This document shows, in pieces, positions 34,579 to 42,081 of a stretch of 50,464 bases of DNA. A program made the translations under genes and the position numbers. The stretch comes from an uncultured Pelagibacteraceae bacterium (GTDB lineage: Bacteria > Pseudomonadota > Alphaproteobacteria > Pelagibacterales > Pelagibacteraceae): positions 1 to 50,464 of the forward strand of contig CACIUF010000004.1 in the NCBI GenBank assembly GCA_902589765.1, written 5' to 3'. A model generated the notes under the pieces. It searched no databases and was not told the DNA's origin. It saw only the letters and a program-made list of their open reading frames with translations. Position 1 is the first letter of the stretch, and each line of letters opens with the position of its first letter.

Positions 34579-35757
34579 TTACTTCTTTTTTCTTCTTTTC
34601 TTTTTAGCTTTTTTCTTTTTAGCAGCTCTTTTCTTTTTAACGATCTTTCTTTTCTTCGCTACTTTTTTCTTAATTTTCTTTTTAGGTTTTTTCTTAACTA
34701 CTTTCTTCTTCTTTTTAACTACTTTTTTCTTTTTGACTGCTTTTTTCTTTACTGCTTTTTTCTTAGTAGCTTTTTTCTTAGTAGCTTTTTTCTTAGTAGC
34801 TTTTTTCTTTTTACCCTCTTTTTTCTTAACTACTTTTTTCTTTTTAGAACCTTTCTTAGTAGCTTTTTTCTTTTTATTTTTTTTCTTTTCTGCTTTTGCT
34901 TTTTTCTTTTTAGCTTTTTTCTTTTCAGCTCTTTCTTTTTTGATAGCTACTTTCTTCTCTTTATCTTTTTGAATATTTTCTCTTATAATTGATTTAATCT
35001 CTTCTTTTTCAAAGCCCATAGACTTAAGCTCTTTCTTCAGTTGTTTTTTCATTTCTTTTCTCTTACCTTTTTTTTCTTCTGGTGAGAGCTTAGCAACTCT
35101 TAGAGCTTTCATTTTTTTGTTAAATTTCTTTAACTGGTTTTTAGTAATTTTTTTTGCTTGTCCAGGTGCTTTACCTTTTGACATTGAAGTCATGCTATAA
35201 GGATTGTCTAATAAAGTTGAACCTAAACTATTTCCAACAAGGACTGCTCCAGGCCTCATGCCTAACGTATTATTTTTTCCTGGACCGATTAATAGAGTAT
35301 CAGTTTTACCTTTTGATACAATTGTTTGAAATTCTGTTCCTCTTGAACCAAGAGTTCCCTCTGGCACCTCTACAGTTAAACTATCAGGATTTTTTTTACT
35401 GATTAAACCAGAGATGACTTTTAAACTTCCTTGTTTAACGCTTGCAACTATTTTTCCATCATTTGTTGCAGGATCAAATATAAATGTATCCATTACAACT
35501 TCAGAATCTTCACCAATAGTAAATGTTGATTGGTCTAAAAGTAAAATTTGTGTTCCAGATCCTGCACCAGCAACAATTGTTTCATTTAAATAAATTTTGT
35601 CACCAGCTTTTAATTCTCTTGTTTCAGTTTTAACAGTTCCTGAAATTGCACCAACAATTCCAACTAATTGTTTTTCTATGGTTAATTTTTCCTCAGCAAG
35701 AACACTTGTGCTGATCATAAAAATTAGACCTGACAGAACTGATAATAGTTTTTTCAC
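34579..35757 (-). CDS. Exported FecR-domain protein with polylysine-rich tail
   Basis: A 392-residue protein. Signal peptide 1-21 (cut after VLA). A FecR-type beta domain covers about 30-150: VGAISGTVKT, RELKAGDKIYLNETIVAG, FTIGEDSEVVMD and TPEGTLGSRGTEF-like VPEGTLGSRGTEF. From about 200 the sequence turns basic, and residues 268-392 are almost only Lys with Ala, Thr, Val and Arg, in repeats such as KKKAT. FecR domains often accompany CHASE2 proteins, and the CHASE2 phosphatase gene is 59 nt downstream. The tail should be periplasmic and could bind acidic surface polymers, peptidoglycan or DNA. It is not a histone: the signal peptide and FecR domain argue against it. Confidence 0.85.
   Translation of the reverse strand: MKKLLSVLSGLIFMISTSVLAEEKLTIEKQLVGIVGAISGTVKTETRELKAGDKIYLNETIVAGAGSGTQILLLDQSTFTIGEDSEVVMDTFIFDPATNDGKIVASVKQGSLKVISGLISKKNPDSLTVEVPEGTLGSRGTEFQTIVSKGKTDTLLIGPGKNNTLGMRPGAVLVGNSLGSTLLDNPYSMTSMSKGKAPGQAKKITKNQLKKFNKKMKALRVAKLSPEEKKGKRKEMKKQLKKELKSMGFEKEEIKSIIRENIQKDKEKKVAIKKERAEKKKAKKKKAKAEKKKNKKKKATKKGSKKKKVVKKKEGKKKKATKKKATKKKATKKKAVKKKAVKKKKVVKKKKKVVKKKPKKKIKKKVAKKRKIVKKKRAAKKKKAKKKRRKKK
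34747..34806. repeat. 15-bp tandem repeat within the polylysine tail
   Basis: Three perfect copies of CTTAGTAGCTTTTTT (34762-34776, 34777-34791, 34792-34806) are preceded by one imperfect copy (34747-34761). Each encodes one KKKAT pentapeptide on the minus strand. The array lies in a wider low-complexity tract (about 34580-34950). Copy number is likely to vary between strains by slippage in units of five residues. Confidence 0.9.
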
Positions 35758-35854
35758 ATCGTAAAACTAACAAAAATATAAAAAAAATAAACTTTAAAAA
35801 CTCAAATTGAACGTCAAAAAAAGCAATTTTTAAGCGAATTTTAAAAAAAATTGA

Positions 35855-37159
35855 TTAATTAAGTTTTAAAGCTTTAGTAAAACTTAATGCAAAGGAATCG
35901 GCTAAATAATCATAGTTCATTATATTTGCCTCAGAGAAAGTTTTTTCATAAGACAAGTTAATAAACAACGATCTGTTTGGATCAATTATCGGAAAAATAT
36001 CTCCAATAGCTTTCGTAATCATTATGTCTGTTGTAGTCGCATGGTCAGATCTCAGTTTTGTTGAGTCTACTGACGTATCGACAGCTTTGTAATCATTGAA
36101 ACTGGTTGAGGCACTCCATGCAATATAAGCCCATGGAAATGCAAAATTTAAACCGATACCAAATTCATAAGTTTCGTAATCATTTCCAGCATCAACTTTT
36201 GCATCACTATCACTATAACCTAAACTGAGTGAACTAGAAATTATTGGAGTTATTATTAAATCATAACCAAACGTATAACCATGACCAATTGAATTGGTAT
36301 CATCTGCAGTAGTGTCGGATGAATTATTATTTGCTTTAGAGTCTGAGTAAGAATATCCATAACTAAAAGAATGTCTCTCTCCAACTGTAAAAAATCCTCC
36401 TACTCCTAGCATCAATGAAAAGCTATCCGCATCATGTTGTGCATCAGTTTTACTCATAATTATGTATGGACTTAAACTTTGATTACCTAAAGTGGTATCT
36501 AAACCAATCGTTAAACCATAACTTTGAAAATCATCATCTGCTTCTTGATATTGATTAGAGGTGGTATGAGCAAAATTTAATAATAATGACGACTCTTCTC
36601 CTATAGGTCTAGTAGCACCAATACCTATAGACGCAACTTCAGTTCTATCATGTTTAGGAGAAGTAAAAGCAGTAATTGAATTCGTATCGTATTTTAATCT
36701 TGTTTTAGAAACACTATTAACGTTATTTGAAAACGTTGCACCAAATCCAACATCAGCAGTTAAATTCCATAAACTTGGTTCACGATCTTTTAACTCTTCC
36801 TCAATTTCTTGTAAAGTTTCTAAGTCTTCTGCAGAAAGATCTCTTCTTAATTTCATATCTTCTATAATCGTATTAGCTTTTTCTGGAGAGTCGACTTGGA
36901 CTAAAACAGATAATAAATATAGTTTTATTTCAACATTGTCTGGATAAAGCATATTTAATCTCTCAAGTGTTGAGATTGTTTGTTTAAAGTTACCAACTTT
37001 TCCTTGTTGTTGTGCATACTTTAAATTTAAATCTAAGTTATTAGGATCCTGTAAAATTTGCATATAGGTAATGTTTTTTTCTGATGAAAAAGCAGATGTT
37101 GAAATCAACAAAATTGTTGAGATCATTACTAATTTTAATCTGTGTGAATTAAAAAACAT
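35855..37159 (-). CDS. Outer-membrane beta-barrel protein with N-terminal TPR-like domain
   Basis: A 434-residue exported protein. Signal peptide about 1-27 (cut near AFS). Residues about 30-130 form a TPR-like helical region (LNLKYAQQQGKVGNFKQTISTLERL, LLSVLVQVDSPEKANTI, LSAEDLETLQEIEEEL). From about 135 onward it shows the alternating polar/aromatic strands of an outer-membrane barrel (SLLLNFAHTTS, SFSYGYSYSD, SSSLSLGYSD, YEFGIGLNFAF), ending FALSFTKALKLN, without the usual terminal Phe. The TPR-plus-barrel layout recalls the surface assembly modifier and DUF560 families. It is encoded between the FecR-domain gene and the Amt-phosphatase gene on one strand, so it may belong to the same surface-signalling unit. 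Confidence 0.8.
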   Translation of the reverse strand: MFFNSHRLKLVMISTILLISTSAFSSEKNITYMQILQDPNNLDLNLKYAQQQGKVGNFKQTISTLERLNMLYPDNVEIKLYLLSVLVQVDSPEKANTIIEDMKLRRDLSAEDLETLQEIEEELKDREPSLWNLTADVGFGATFSNNVNSVSKTRLKYDTNSITAFTSPKHDRTEVASIGIGATRPIGEESSLLLNFAHTTSNQYQEADDDFQSYGLTIGLDTTLGNQSLSPYIIMSKTDAQHDADSFSLMLGVGGFFTVGERHSFSYGYSYSDSKANNNSSDTTADDTNSIGHGYTFGYDLIITPIISSSLSLGYSDSDAKVDAGNDYETYEFGIGLNFAFPWAYIAWSASTSFNDYKAVDTSVDSTKLRSDHATTTDIMITKAIGDIFPIIDPNRSLFINLSYEKTFSEANIMNYDYLADSFALSFTKALKLN

Positions 37160-37219
37160 AAAAATGAAAAGATATTAAGTATATTGTTTTTTTCAATTAA
37201 TTAATTTTAACAATAAGTC

Positions 37220-39382
37220 TTATTTTCCAATACTTATTAAAGTTAAATCATCAGATAACTTTTGATTTTGACCAGAACCAATTATTGTTTTAGTGATACT
37301 ATCTAATTGTTTTATTGTATCTTTATTATAATTTTGTTCGATTATATCGATTGAACCATCAATTCCTATCTCTTCTCCATTATCATTTAAACTCTCTGAC
37401 AAACCATCAGTGAATGCGTAAAACCTTGAACCATTTAATTTTGTTTTATGAATATTATAAACACTTTTATTTTTTTGTTTAATTACACCTAATGGAGGAG
37501 CTGAACTTTCAAACTGATTGTATTTACCTTGTCCATTTCTTAAAATTGCTGGTTGATGTCCTGCATTCACCCATCTGATCTCATCTGTAATTAAATTATA
37601 CTCACCAACAATTGAGGTTACAAACATGCCAGCAGTCTTAGTATTATTTAAATCATTGTTCATATGAAAAGCCATTTCATCAGGATCTACTTTTGATTGA
37701 GCTAAAACCTCAAACAACGTTGATGCTTTTGCCATAACCATACCGGCATGAATTCCTTTACCAGCAACATCTGCAATTATAAAATAAATACTATCGTTAT
37801 GGGGATAAAAACTAAAAAAATCTCCAGAGACTTCTCTTGCTGCAATATTAATTCCATGCACAGGATAATTTTTTAAATTTCTTTTGGGTAAAAAATTTTC
37901 TTGAACTTTAACTGCGAGTTTTACTTCTTTTGAAATTCTTTCACGCCACTTGTTTTTTTCATCCTCACTAGTTTCAAGTTTGCTCATGAGTTTATTATAA
38001 TAAAGACCAATTACTCCTCCTGCTGTAAAAGGATCTTGAGGACCTCGCATTTTTAAATCTCCAGACTCAGATTGTTTGTTTAAAATTGATATCAAATCAT
38101 GTTCAACTGATACTGCATTATGTTCAGCAATATTTAAGCCGAGCTCTTCATGAGCAGGACTTACTCTCAAAGGGTAAAATCTATTAAATAATCTTAGAAT
38201 TATAAAAGATGATAAGAAAGTAAATAATCCGATTGATACAATACCAATTAATTGAATTTTAATTTGTGACATCCTATCTAAGCCAGTATCTAAAATTTCT
38301 AAATCACCAAATAAACCAACAGCAATTGTTCCCCATATTCCTGCACCTAAATGTACCGGCACAGCTCCCACAACATCATCAATTTCATATTTATTTAAAA
38401 CTTCATTAATATAGATGGCAACTATTGCACCGACACACCCTACAAATATTGAATAAACTGATGTTAATGAGTTACATCCTGCAGTAATTGCAACTAAACC
38501 CGCTAATGGTCCTAAAATGATATAAAAAGGATCTGGTTTTTTGAATTTTAAATACGAAATACCCAAGCCTGTTAACAATCCAAAGGCAGCAGCTAAAAAA
38601 GTATTAATTAAAATTAAAGGAACAGTTTCATCCATTGCTCCATTACTTCCACCATTAAAACCAAACCAACCAAACCATAATATAAGTGTTCCTAGAACTG
38701 CTAGTGGAAAACTGGATCCTGTAAACTTTCCTTTATTTGCTGAAGAATATTTTCCTATTCTTGGACCTAAAATCATTACTGCAGCTAAAGCGATCCAGCC
38801 ACCCACTGAGTGTACTATCGTGCTACCAGCAAAATCTACAAATCCTAAATCTGAAAGCCATCCAGTTGTTTTGACTGAACCAGTTACAGCAAGTAACTGA
38901 TTAACTGTATCATGTTTAGATAGATAACTTGATGACCATGCCCAGTGTCCAACGATTGGATATATAACGCCAGTTGCTAAAACAGTCATTATCAAATAGC
39001 CATTAAATTTCATTCTCTCAGCAACAGCCCCTGAAATGATAGTTGCAGCAGTTGCAACAAACATCGCTTGGAAAACAAAATAAGTCATGTACTCAGCTTT
39101 ATCTGTTTTAAATAGAAATAAGTCAGTACCAAAAAATCCGTTGTAAGATGTACCGAACATTATACCAAATCCGAATATCCAAAAAATAACAACTGAAACA
39201 CCAAAGTCTGCAGCATTTTTTAAAGCAACATTGATGCTATTTTTTTGACGTGACAAGCCTGTCTCCATGCACATAAAACCTGCCTGCATAATGAATACTA
39301 AAACTGCACAATCGATAACCCACAACGTGTCAATGTTATTTGTAACTACATCCATTATTTTTTGTGCCATTTCATTATCCAT
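37220..39382 (-). CDS. amt: Ammonium transporter fused to SpoIIE-type PP2C phosphatase
   Basis: A 720-residue fusion. Residues about 15-405 are a full Amt channel with eleven predicted helices. Pore residues are kept: F108, D183, twin histidines H191 and H344, and F242/S246 in WFGFNGGS. Residues about 410-490 are a linker with a predicted coiled segment (NKLMSKLETSEDEKNKWRER). Residues about 490-720 are a SpoIIE/RsbU phosphatase with D521 (VSGDFF), D538 (ADVAGKG), NAGH at 606-609, D659 (FTDG) and D711/D712. Amt fusions to kinases and cyclases are known; here the output would be dephosphorylation of a STAS protein. It lies 75 nt downstream of the prepilin genes and 60 nt upstream of the TPR/barrel gene. 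Whether it transports, senses or both is unknown. Confidence 0.95.
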   Translation of the reverse strand: MDNEMAQKIMDVVTNNIDTLWVIDCAVLVFIMQAGFMCMETGLSRQKNSINVALKNAADFGVSVVIFWIFGFGIMFGTSYNGFFGTDLFLFKTDKAEYMTYFVFQAMFVATAATIISGAVAERMKFNGYLIMTVLATGVIYPIVGHWAWSSSYLSKHDTVNQLLAVTGSVKTTGWLSDLGFVDFAGSTIVHSVGGWIALAAVMILGPRIGKYSSANKGKFTGSSFPLAVLGTLILWFGWFGFNGGSNGAMDETVPLILINTFLAAAFGLLTGLGISYLKFKKPDPFYIILGPLAGLVAITAGCNSLTSVYSIFVGCVGAIVAIYINEVLNKYEIDDVVGAVPVHLGAGIWGTIAVGLFGDLEILDTGLDRMSQIKIQLIGIVSIGLFTFLSSFIILRLFNRFYPLRVSPAHEELGLNIAEHNAVSVEHDLISILNKQSESGDLKMRGPQDPFTAGGVIGLYYNKLMSKLETSEDEKNKWRERISKEVKLAVKVQENFLPKRNLKNYPVHGINIAAREVSGDFFSFYPHNDSIYFIIADVAGKGIHAGMVMAKASTLFEVLAQSKVDPDEMAFHMNNDLNNTKTAGMFVTSIVGEYNLITDEIRWVNAGHQPAILRNGQGKYNQFESSAPPLGVIKQKNKSVYNIHKTKLNGSRFYAFTDGLSESLNDNGEEIGIDGSIDIIEQNYNKDTIKQLDSITKTIIGSGQNQKLSDDLTLISIGK

Positions 39383-39457
39383 AATTTATTTACCTAACAA
39401 AAAAATTTCAACTAACAATTAATTTAAGTGATCAAATTGATTTTTAATGCTTGATTC

Positions 39458-39901
39458 TTAACAATTACTATCTCTAGTGAAATTTCCATTTCTACTAAGT
39501 GTTAATATACATGGATTACTGTTATTAGTGTTTTCTTCAGCTACGATATCATAGTTAGAGGTGCCTTTGCTTGCGATACACATTAAGTAACCTATATCTT
39601 TACCGATTTGATCTCCACCACCAAATAAAATTGTTTCAATTTCATCTGTAGAAGTTTCAGAGGGTGTACAGCTATCAGTTTCTTGAGTAAAATAATTTCC
39701 AGTATTTGAATATTCTTCAGTTTGAGCTAGTGAAATTTGCTGCATAATATTTTTTGCAGACTTTTCTTTTGTTCCAGCAATATATCCATTGTAGGTCACA
39801 ATTCCTACTGCAGATATAATTCCAATGATTGCAACAACAACTAAAAGCTCTACTAGGGAGAACCCTAGCGAGCTTTTAATTTTTTTTTGATAATTTATCA
39901 A
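39458..39901 (-). CDS. Type IV prepilin-like protein
   Basis: A 147-residue class III signal protein: 12-residue leader ending in Gly (KSSLG), then FSLVELLVVVAIIGIISAVG, with Glu at mature position 5. The N-terminal pilin helix continues to about residue 55. The C-terminal domain has four cysteines (two near CTPSETS and YLMCIASKG, two at CILTLSRNGNFTRDSNC) that could form disulfides, including a D-loop-like C-terminal pair. A prepilin peptidase would be needed and is not in the window. It follows the other prepilin by 9 nt. Minor or major pilin status is not clear. Confidence 0.93.
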   Translation of the reverse strand: MINYQKKIKSSLGFSLVELLVVVAIIGIISAVGIVTYNGYIAGTKEKSAKNIMQQISLAQTEEYSNTGNYFTQETDSCTPSETSTDEIETILFGGGDQIGKDIGYLMCIASKGTSNYDIVAEENTNNSNPCILTLSRNGNFTRDSNC

Positions 39902-39910
39902 TTCAGATAA

Positions 39911-40381
39911 TTATTCTACAGATACTACGTTAGTCAACACATCAGTTGTTGCGTCATCATATTGGGTTGAGACAGTTATAGTGCTCGCAGCATCGTCACC
40001 AACTAAAACAGTGTAACCTTTACCAGTTAATGCACAGTCTGTTTCGGCAGTCATCCCTGCATGCACTACACCTTGACAACTTGGTGTATAAGTATTTTTA
40101 AAATCATTTAAAGCTGTTCCAGCTGCATCAACAACATCCTGTGCTGTCATTCCACTGCAAGTTAGATTATTACTCATCGCTGAAGTTTCTGTTCCCATTG
40201 CACATTTTTGGATTTCAGCTGCTAAATATTTAACAACAGCACCTTGGTTAGACTTTGATGCGTTTATTTTTGCACTCTTAGTATAACCATTATAAGCCAC
40301 AACACCTACGGCTGCTAGAATACCAATAATCGCAACAACAACTAGTAGTTCAATTAACGTAAAACCTTTGTTATTTTTCAT
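39911..40381 (-). CDS. Type IV prepilin
   Basis: A 156-residue prepilin with a 6-residue leader MKNNKG then FTLIELLVVVAIIGILAAVG (Glu at mature +5). The globular part is Ala/Thr-rich with four cysteines (QKCAMG, LTCSG, PSCQG, TDCALTG). Ribosome site AGAGGAAAC precedes the ATG, stronger than most genes here, so it may be the major pilin. It is the first gene leftward of the 161-bp divergent promoter region, opposite the first STAS gene. Its leader and helix are nearly identical to those of the pilin at 41576, which suggests recent duplication. Confidence 0.95.
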   Translation of the reverse strand: MKNNKGFTLIELLVVVAIIGILAAVGVVAYNGYTKSAKINASKSNQGAVVKYLAAEIQKCAMGTETSAMSNNLTCSGMTAQDVVDAAGTALNDFKNTYTPSCQGVVHAGMTAETDCALTGKGYTVLVGDDAASTITVSTQYDDATTDVLTNVVSVE

Positions 40382-40542
40382 GTTTCCTCTTTATTAATTA
40401 ATTAAAGTCAAAAATTTATAATAATTATCGATGATGTAAACTATAAATATCACCCAATTTCACTCAATATTTGATTTCGCTGGTCAATTTGGGTTTAATT
40501 TTTATATGATTTTTGTTATTAGCTTTATAGAATATTAAAATA
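40382..40542. promoter_or_regulatory. Divergent promoter region between the pilin run and the partner-switch operon
   Basis: 161 bp, very AT-rich, holding the promoters for the prepilin gene (leftward) and the first STAS gene (rightward). An imperfect inverted repeat, ACCCAATTT at 40452-40460 and AATTTGGGT at 40486-40494, lies near the middle and could be an operator. Leftward there is a good ribosome site next to the pilin ATG. I could not assign -35/-10 boxes with confidence. Confidence 0.5.
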
Positions 40543-40827
40543 ATGAAATTTAAAGTTACTGAAAGCGAAAATGTCAGCACTGTATTCTTGGATGGAGAGA
40601 TAGATATGGATGTTGCTGATAATGTTAGAGAAGTAGTTTTCCCACTTATTGACTCTGGAAAAGAAGTTCATTTGAACTTAAAAGGTGTTCAATATATGGA
40701 CTCGTCTGGAATTTCAGTGATAGTTGAAAGTAATCAAAGAGCAAAAGAGAAAAATACTAAAGTTGAACTTAAAGAAGTAAGTCAACCAGTTGAAAAAGTT
40801 TTAGCAATGGCAAGGAAGTTTCTATGA
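40543..40827 (+). CDS. STAS-domain anti-anti-sigma factor (first of two)
   Basis: A 94-residue single STAS domain of the SpoIIAA/RsbV type. It has FLDGEIDMDVADN near 15-27 and the phosphorylation-site motif YMDSSGIS at 51-58, where the Ser pair S54/S55 follows D53. In partner switching the unphosphorylated form binds the RsbW kinase and frees the kinase's other client. Such a kinase and two SpoIIE phosphatases are encoded nearby. Its stop overlaps the start of a very similar STAS gene (ATGA). It is first in the rightward operon STAS, STAS, RsbW, prepilin. Confidence 0.95.
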   Translation: MKFKVTESENVSTVFLDGEIDMDVADNVREVVFPLIDSGKEVHLNLKGVQYMDSSGISVIVESNQRAKEKNTKVELKEVSQPVEKVLAMARKFL

Positions 40828-41123
40828 CATATAAAGTAACAGAGGAAGGCGACACTAGTACTGTATTTTTAGATGGTGAGATAGATATGGATAAAACAGA
40901 GGGAGCAAAAGAAGTTATTTTTCCTCTCATCGATGCTGGTAAAAATGTAAGTTTAAATTTAAGTAATGTTCAATACATGGACTCTTCAGGCATATCGGTT
41001 TTAATTGAAAGTCATCAAAAAGCATTAGAAAAAGGAACTAAGCTTATTGTTAAAGATGTAAGTAAATCTGTTTTAAAAGTAATTATGATGGCAAAGTTAG
41101 AGCAAATTTTAAATTTGGAGTAA
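40824..41123 (+). CDS. STAS-domain anti-anti-sigma factor (second of two)
   Basis: A 99-residue STAS domain, clearly a tandem duplicate of the preceding gene: STVFLDGEIDMD, VIFPLIDAGK and QYMDSSGIS recur in register. The phospho-acceptor motif D53-S54-S55-G is intact, so both copies should be active. Differences cluster on the helical face (DKTEGAKE against DVADNVRE; HQKALEKG against NQRAKEKN), which could give different partner or phosphatase preference. One copy per phosphatase is an attractive but untested idea. The RsbW-like gene starts 9 nt later. Confidence 0.95.
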   Translation: MTYKVTEEGDTSTVFLDGEIDMDKTEGAKEVIFPLIDAGKNVSLNLSNVQYMDSSGISVLIESHQKALEKGTKLIVKDVSKSVLKVIMMAKLEQILNLE

Positions 41124-41132
41124 TAGATATTA

Positions 41133-41570
41133 ATGAGTACTGAAGTTGCTGATACAACAAATTTGTCTGAAAAAAAAGATTTCTTAGTTAGATCTTCTAG
41201 CCTTAAGGATGTGAGAAGTTTCTCAAGAGAAGTTTTTGAGAAATTTAAAATTGATGAAAATTTAAGAGAGGAACTAGTTTTAGCGATTGCTGAAGCAGCA
41301 CAAAATATTGTTAAACATGCTTATAAAGATTACCCTGACACGCAAGACAGAATGGCAGTTAGAATTTCTTGTACAGATAAAGAACTTGAAATTTCGTTTT
41401 TTGATAAGGGTAAACCAGTTGAAAAAAGTAAAGTTAAACATAGGGCAATCGATGATGTCAAACCAGGGGGTCTTGGTACTTTTTTTATTCAGGAAATAAT
41501 GGACTCAATAAAATTTAAAGAAGGTGATAAGCCTTGGATTAATAATTTAGTACTGACTAAAAAATTATAG
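41133..41570 (+). CDS. RsbW/SpoIIAB-like anti-sigma serine kinase
   Basis: A 145-residue GHKL ATPase-fold kinase. The N-box EAAQN (E54-N58) with IVKHAY, the G1-type DKG (91-93) and the G2-type GGLGTFFI (112-119) are present. Such proteins phosphorylate STAS partners and hold a sigma factor or another client. No sigma factor is encoded in the window, so the client is unknown and may not be a sigma factor. It lies between the STAS genes and a prepilin gene (5-nt gap), all on one strand, tying the switch to pilus function. Confidence 0.93.
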   Translation: MSTEVADTTNLSEKKDFLVRSSSLKDVRSFSREVFEKFKIDENLREELVLAIAEAAQNIVKHAYKDYPDTQDRMAVRISCTDKELEISFFDKGKPVEKSKVKHRAIDDVKPGGLGTFFIQEIMDSIKFKEGDKPWINNLVLTKKL

Positions 41571-41575
41571 TTTTA

Positions 41576-42076
41576 ATGCAACGAGATGGTTTCACATTGA
41601 TAGAACTTCTTGTTGTGGTGGCTATTATAGGTATTCTTGCAGCAGTAGGAGTGGTTGCTTATAACGGATACACGGCCTCGGCCAAAATATCAACAGCTAA
41701 AGCAAACTTTGCTAGTGCATCGAAATATATCTCAAATGAACTGATGATGTGTAATGTTGATCCAGACAGAAATTTATTTGATCAAAACAATGTAAAATGC
41801 TCTGATGTAAAAGCACAAACTATAGCTCAATATGTTGATGAAGCTTTTAGAGATTATAATTTTAAAAATCCTTTTGGTAAAGTTGATGGCACAACATCCA
41901 AAGCAGTTAGAAGTGGTGGAGCAGCTTATGAAGATAAACAACTCGGATACATAATTATTAATACTCAAGGTAACGAAAACGCTACGGTAGAAATGTGTTT
42001 CAAGACACCATGTAATACAAAAGATGGTAACGGAAATTACACAAATATTCTAAGTATGAGTGTAGCATTACAATAA
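41576..42076 (+). CDS. Type IV prepilin in the partner-switch operon
   Basis: A 166-residue prepilin: 5-residue leader MQRDG, then FTLIELLVVVAIIGILAAVG with Glu at mature +5. The C-terminal domain carries four cysteines (MMCNVD, VKCSD, MCFKTPCN). It starts 5 nt after the RsbW-like stop, so it is almost certainly co-transcribed with the signalling genes. The N-terminal 35 residues match the pilin at 39911 nearly exactly, while the globular domains differ. It converges on pilC with 5 nt between the stops. Confidence 0.95.
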   Translation: MQRDGFTLIELLVVVAIIGILAAVGVVAYNGYTASAKISTAKANFASASKYISNELMMCNVDPDRNLFDQNNVKCSDVKAQTIAQYVDEAFRDYNFKNPFGKVDGTTSKAVRSGGAAYEDKQLGYIIINTQGNENATVEMCFKTPCNTKDGNGNYTNILSMSVALQ

Positions 42077-42081
42077 TAAAT

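Noticed and set aside
34579-34960. Histone H1-like or nucleoid protein reading of the Lys-rich region
   Set aside because: The tail is in frame with a signal peptide and FecR domain, so an exported protein is the better reading.
38541-38900. 119-codon open frame antisense to the Amt domain
   Set aside because: It is explained by the reverse complement of conserved Amt helices; no ribosome site or recognisable protein features.
40543-41570. Toxin-antitoxin or two-component interpretation of the small-gene cluster
   Set aside because: The STAS phospho-site motifs and the RsbW-type N and G boxes fit partner switching; there is no receiver domain or toxin fold.
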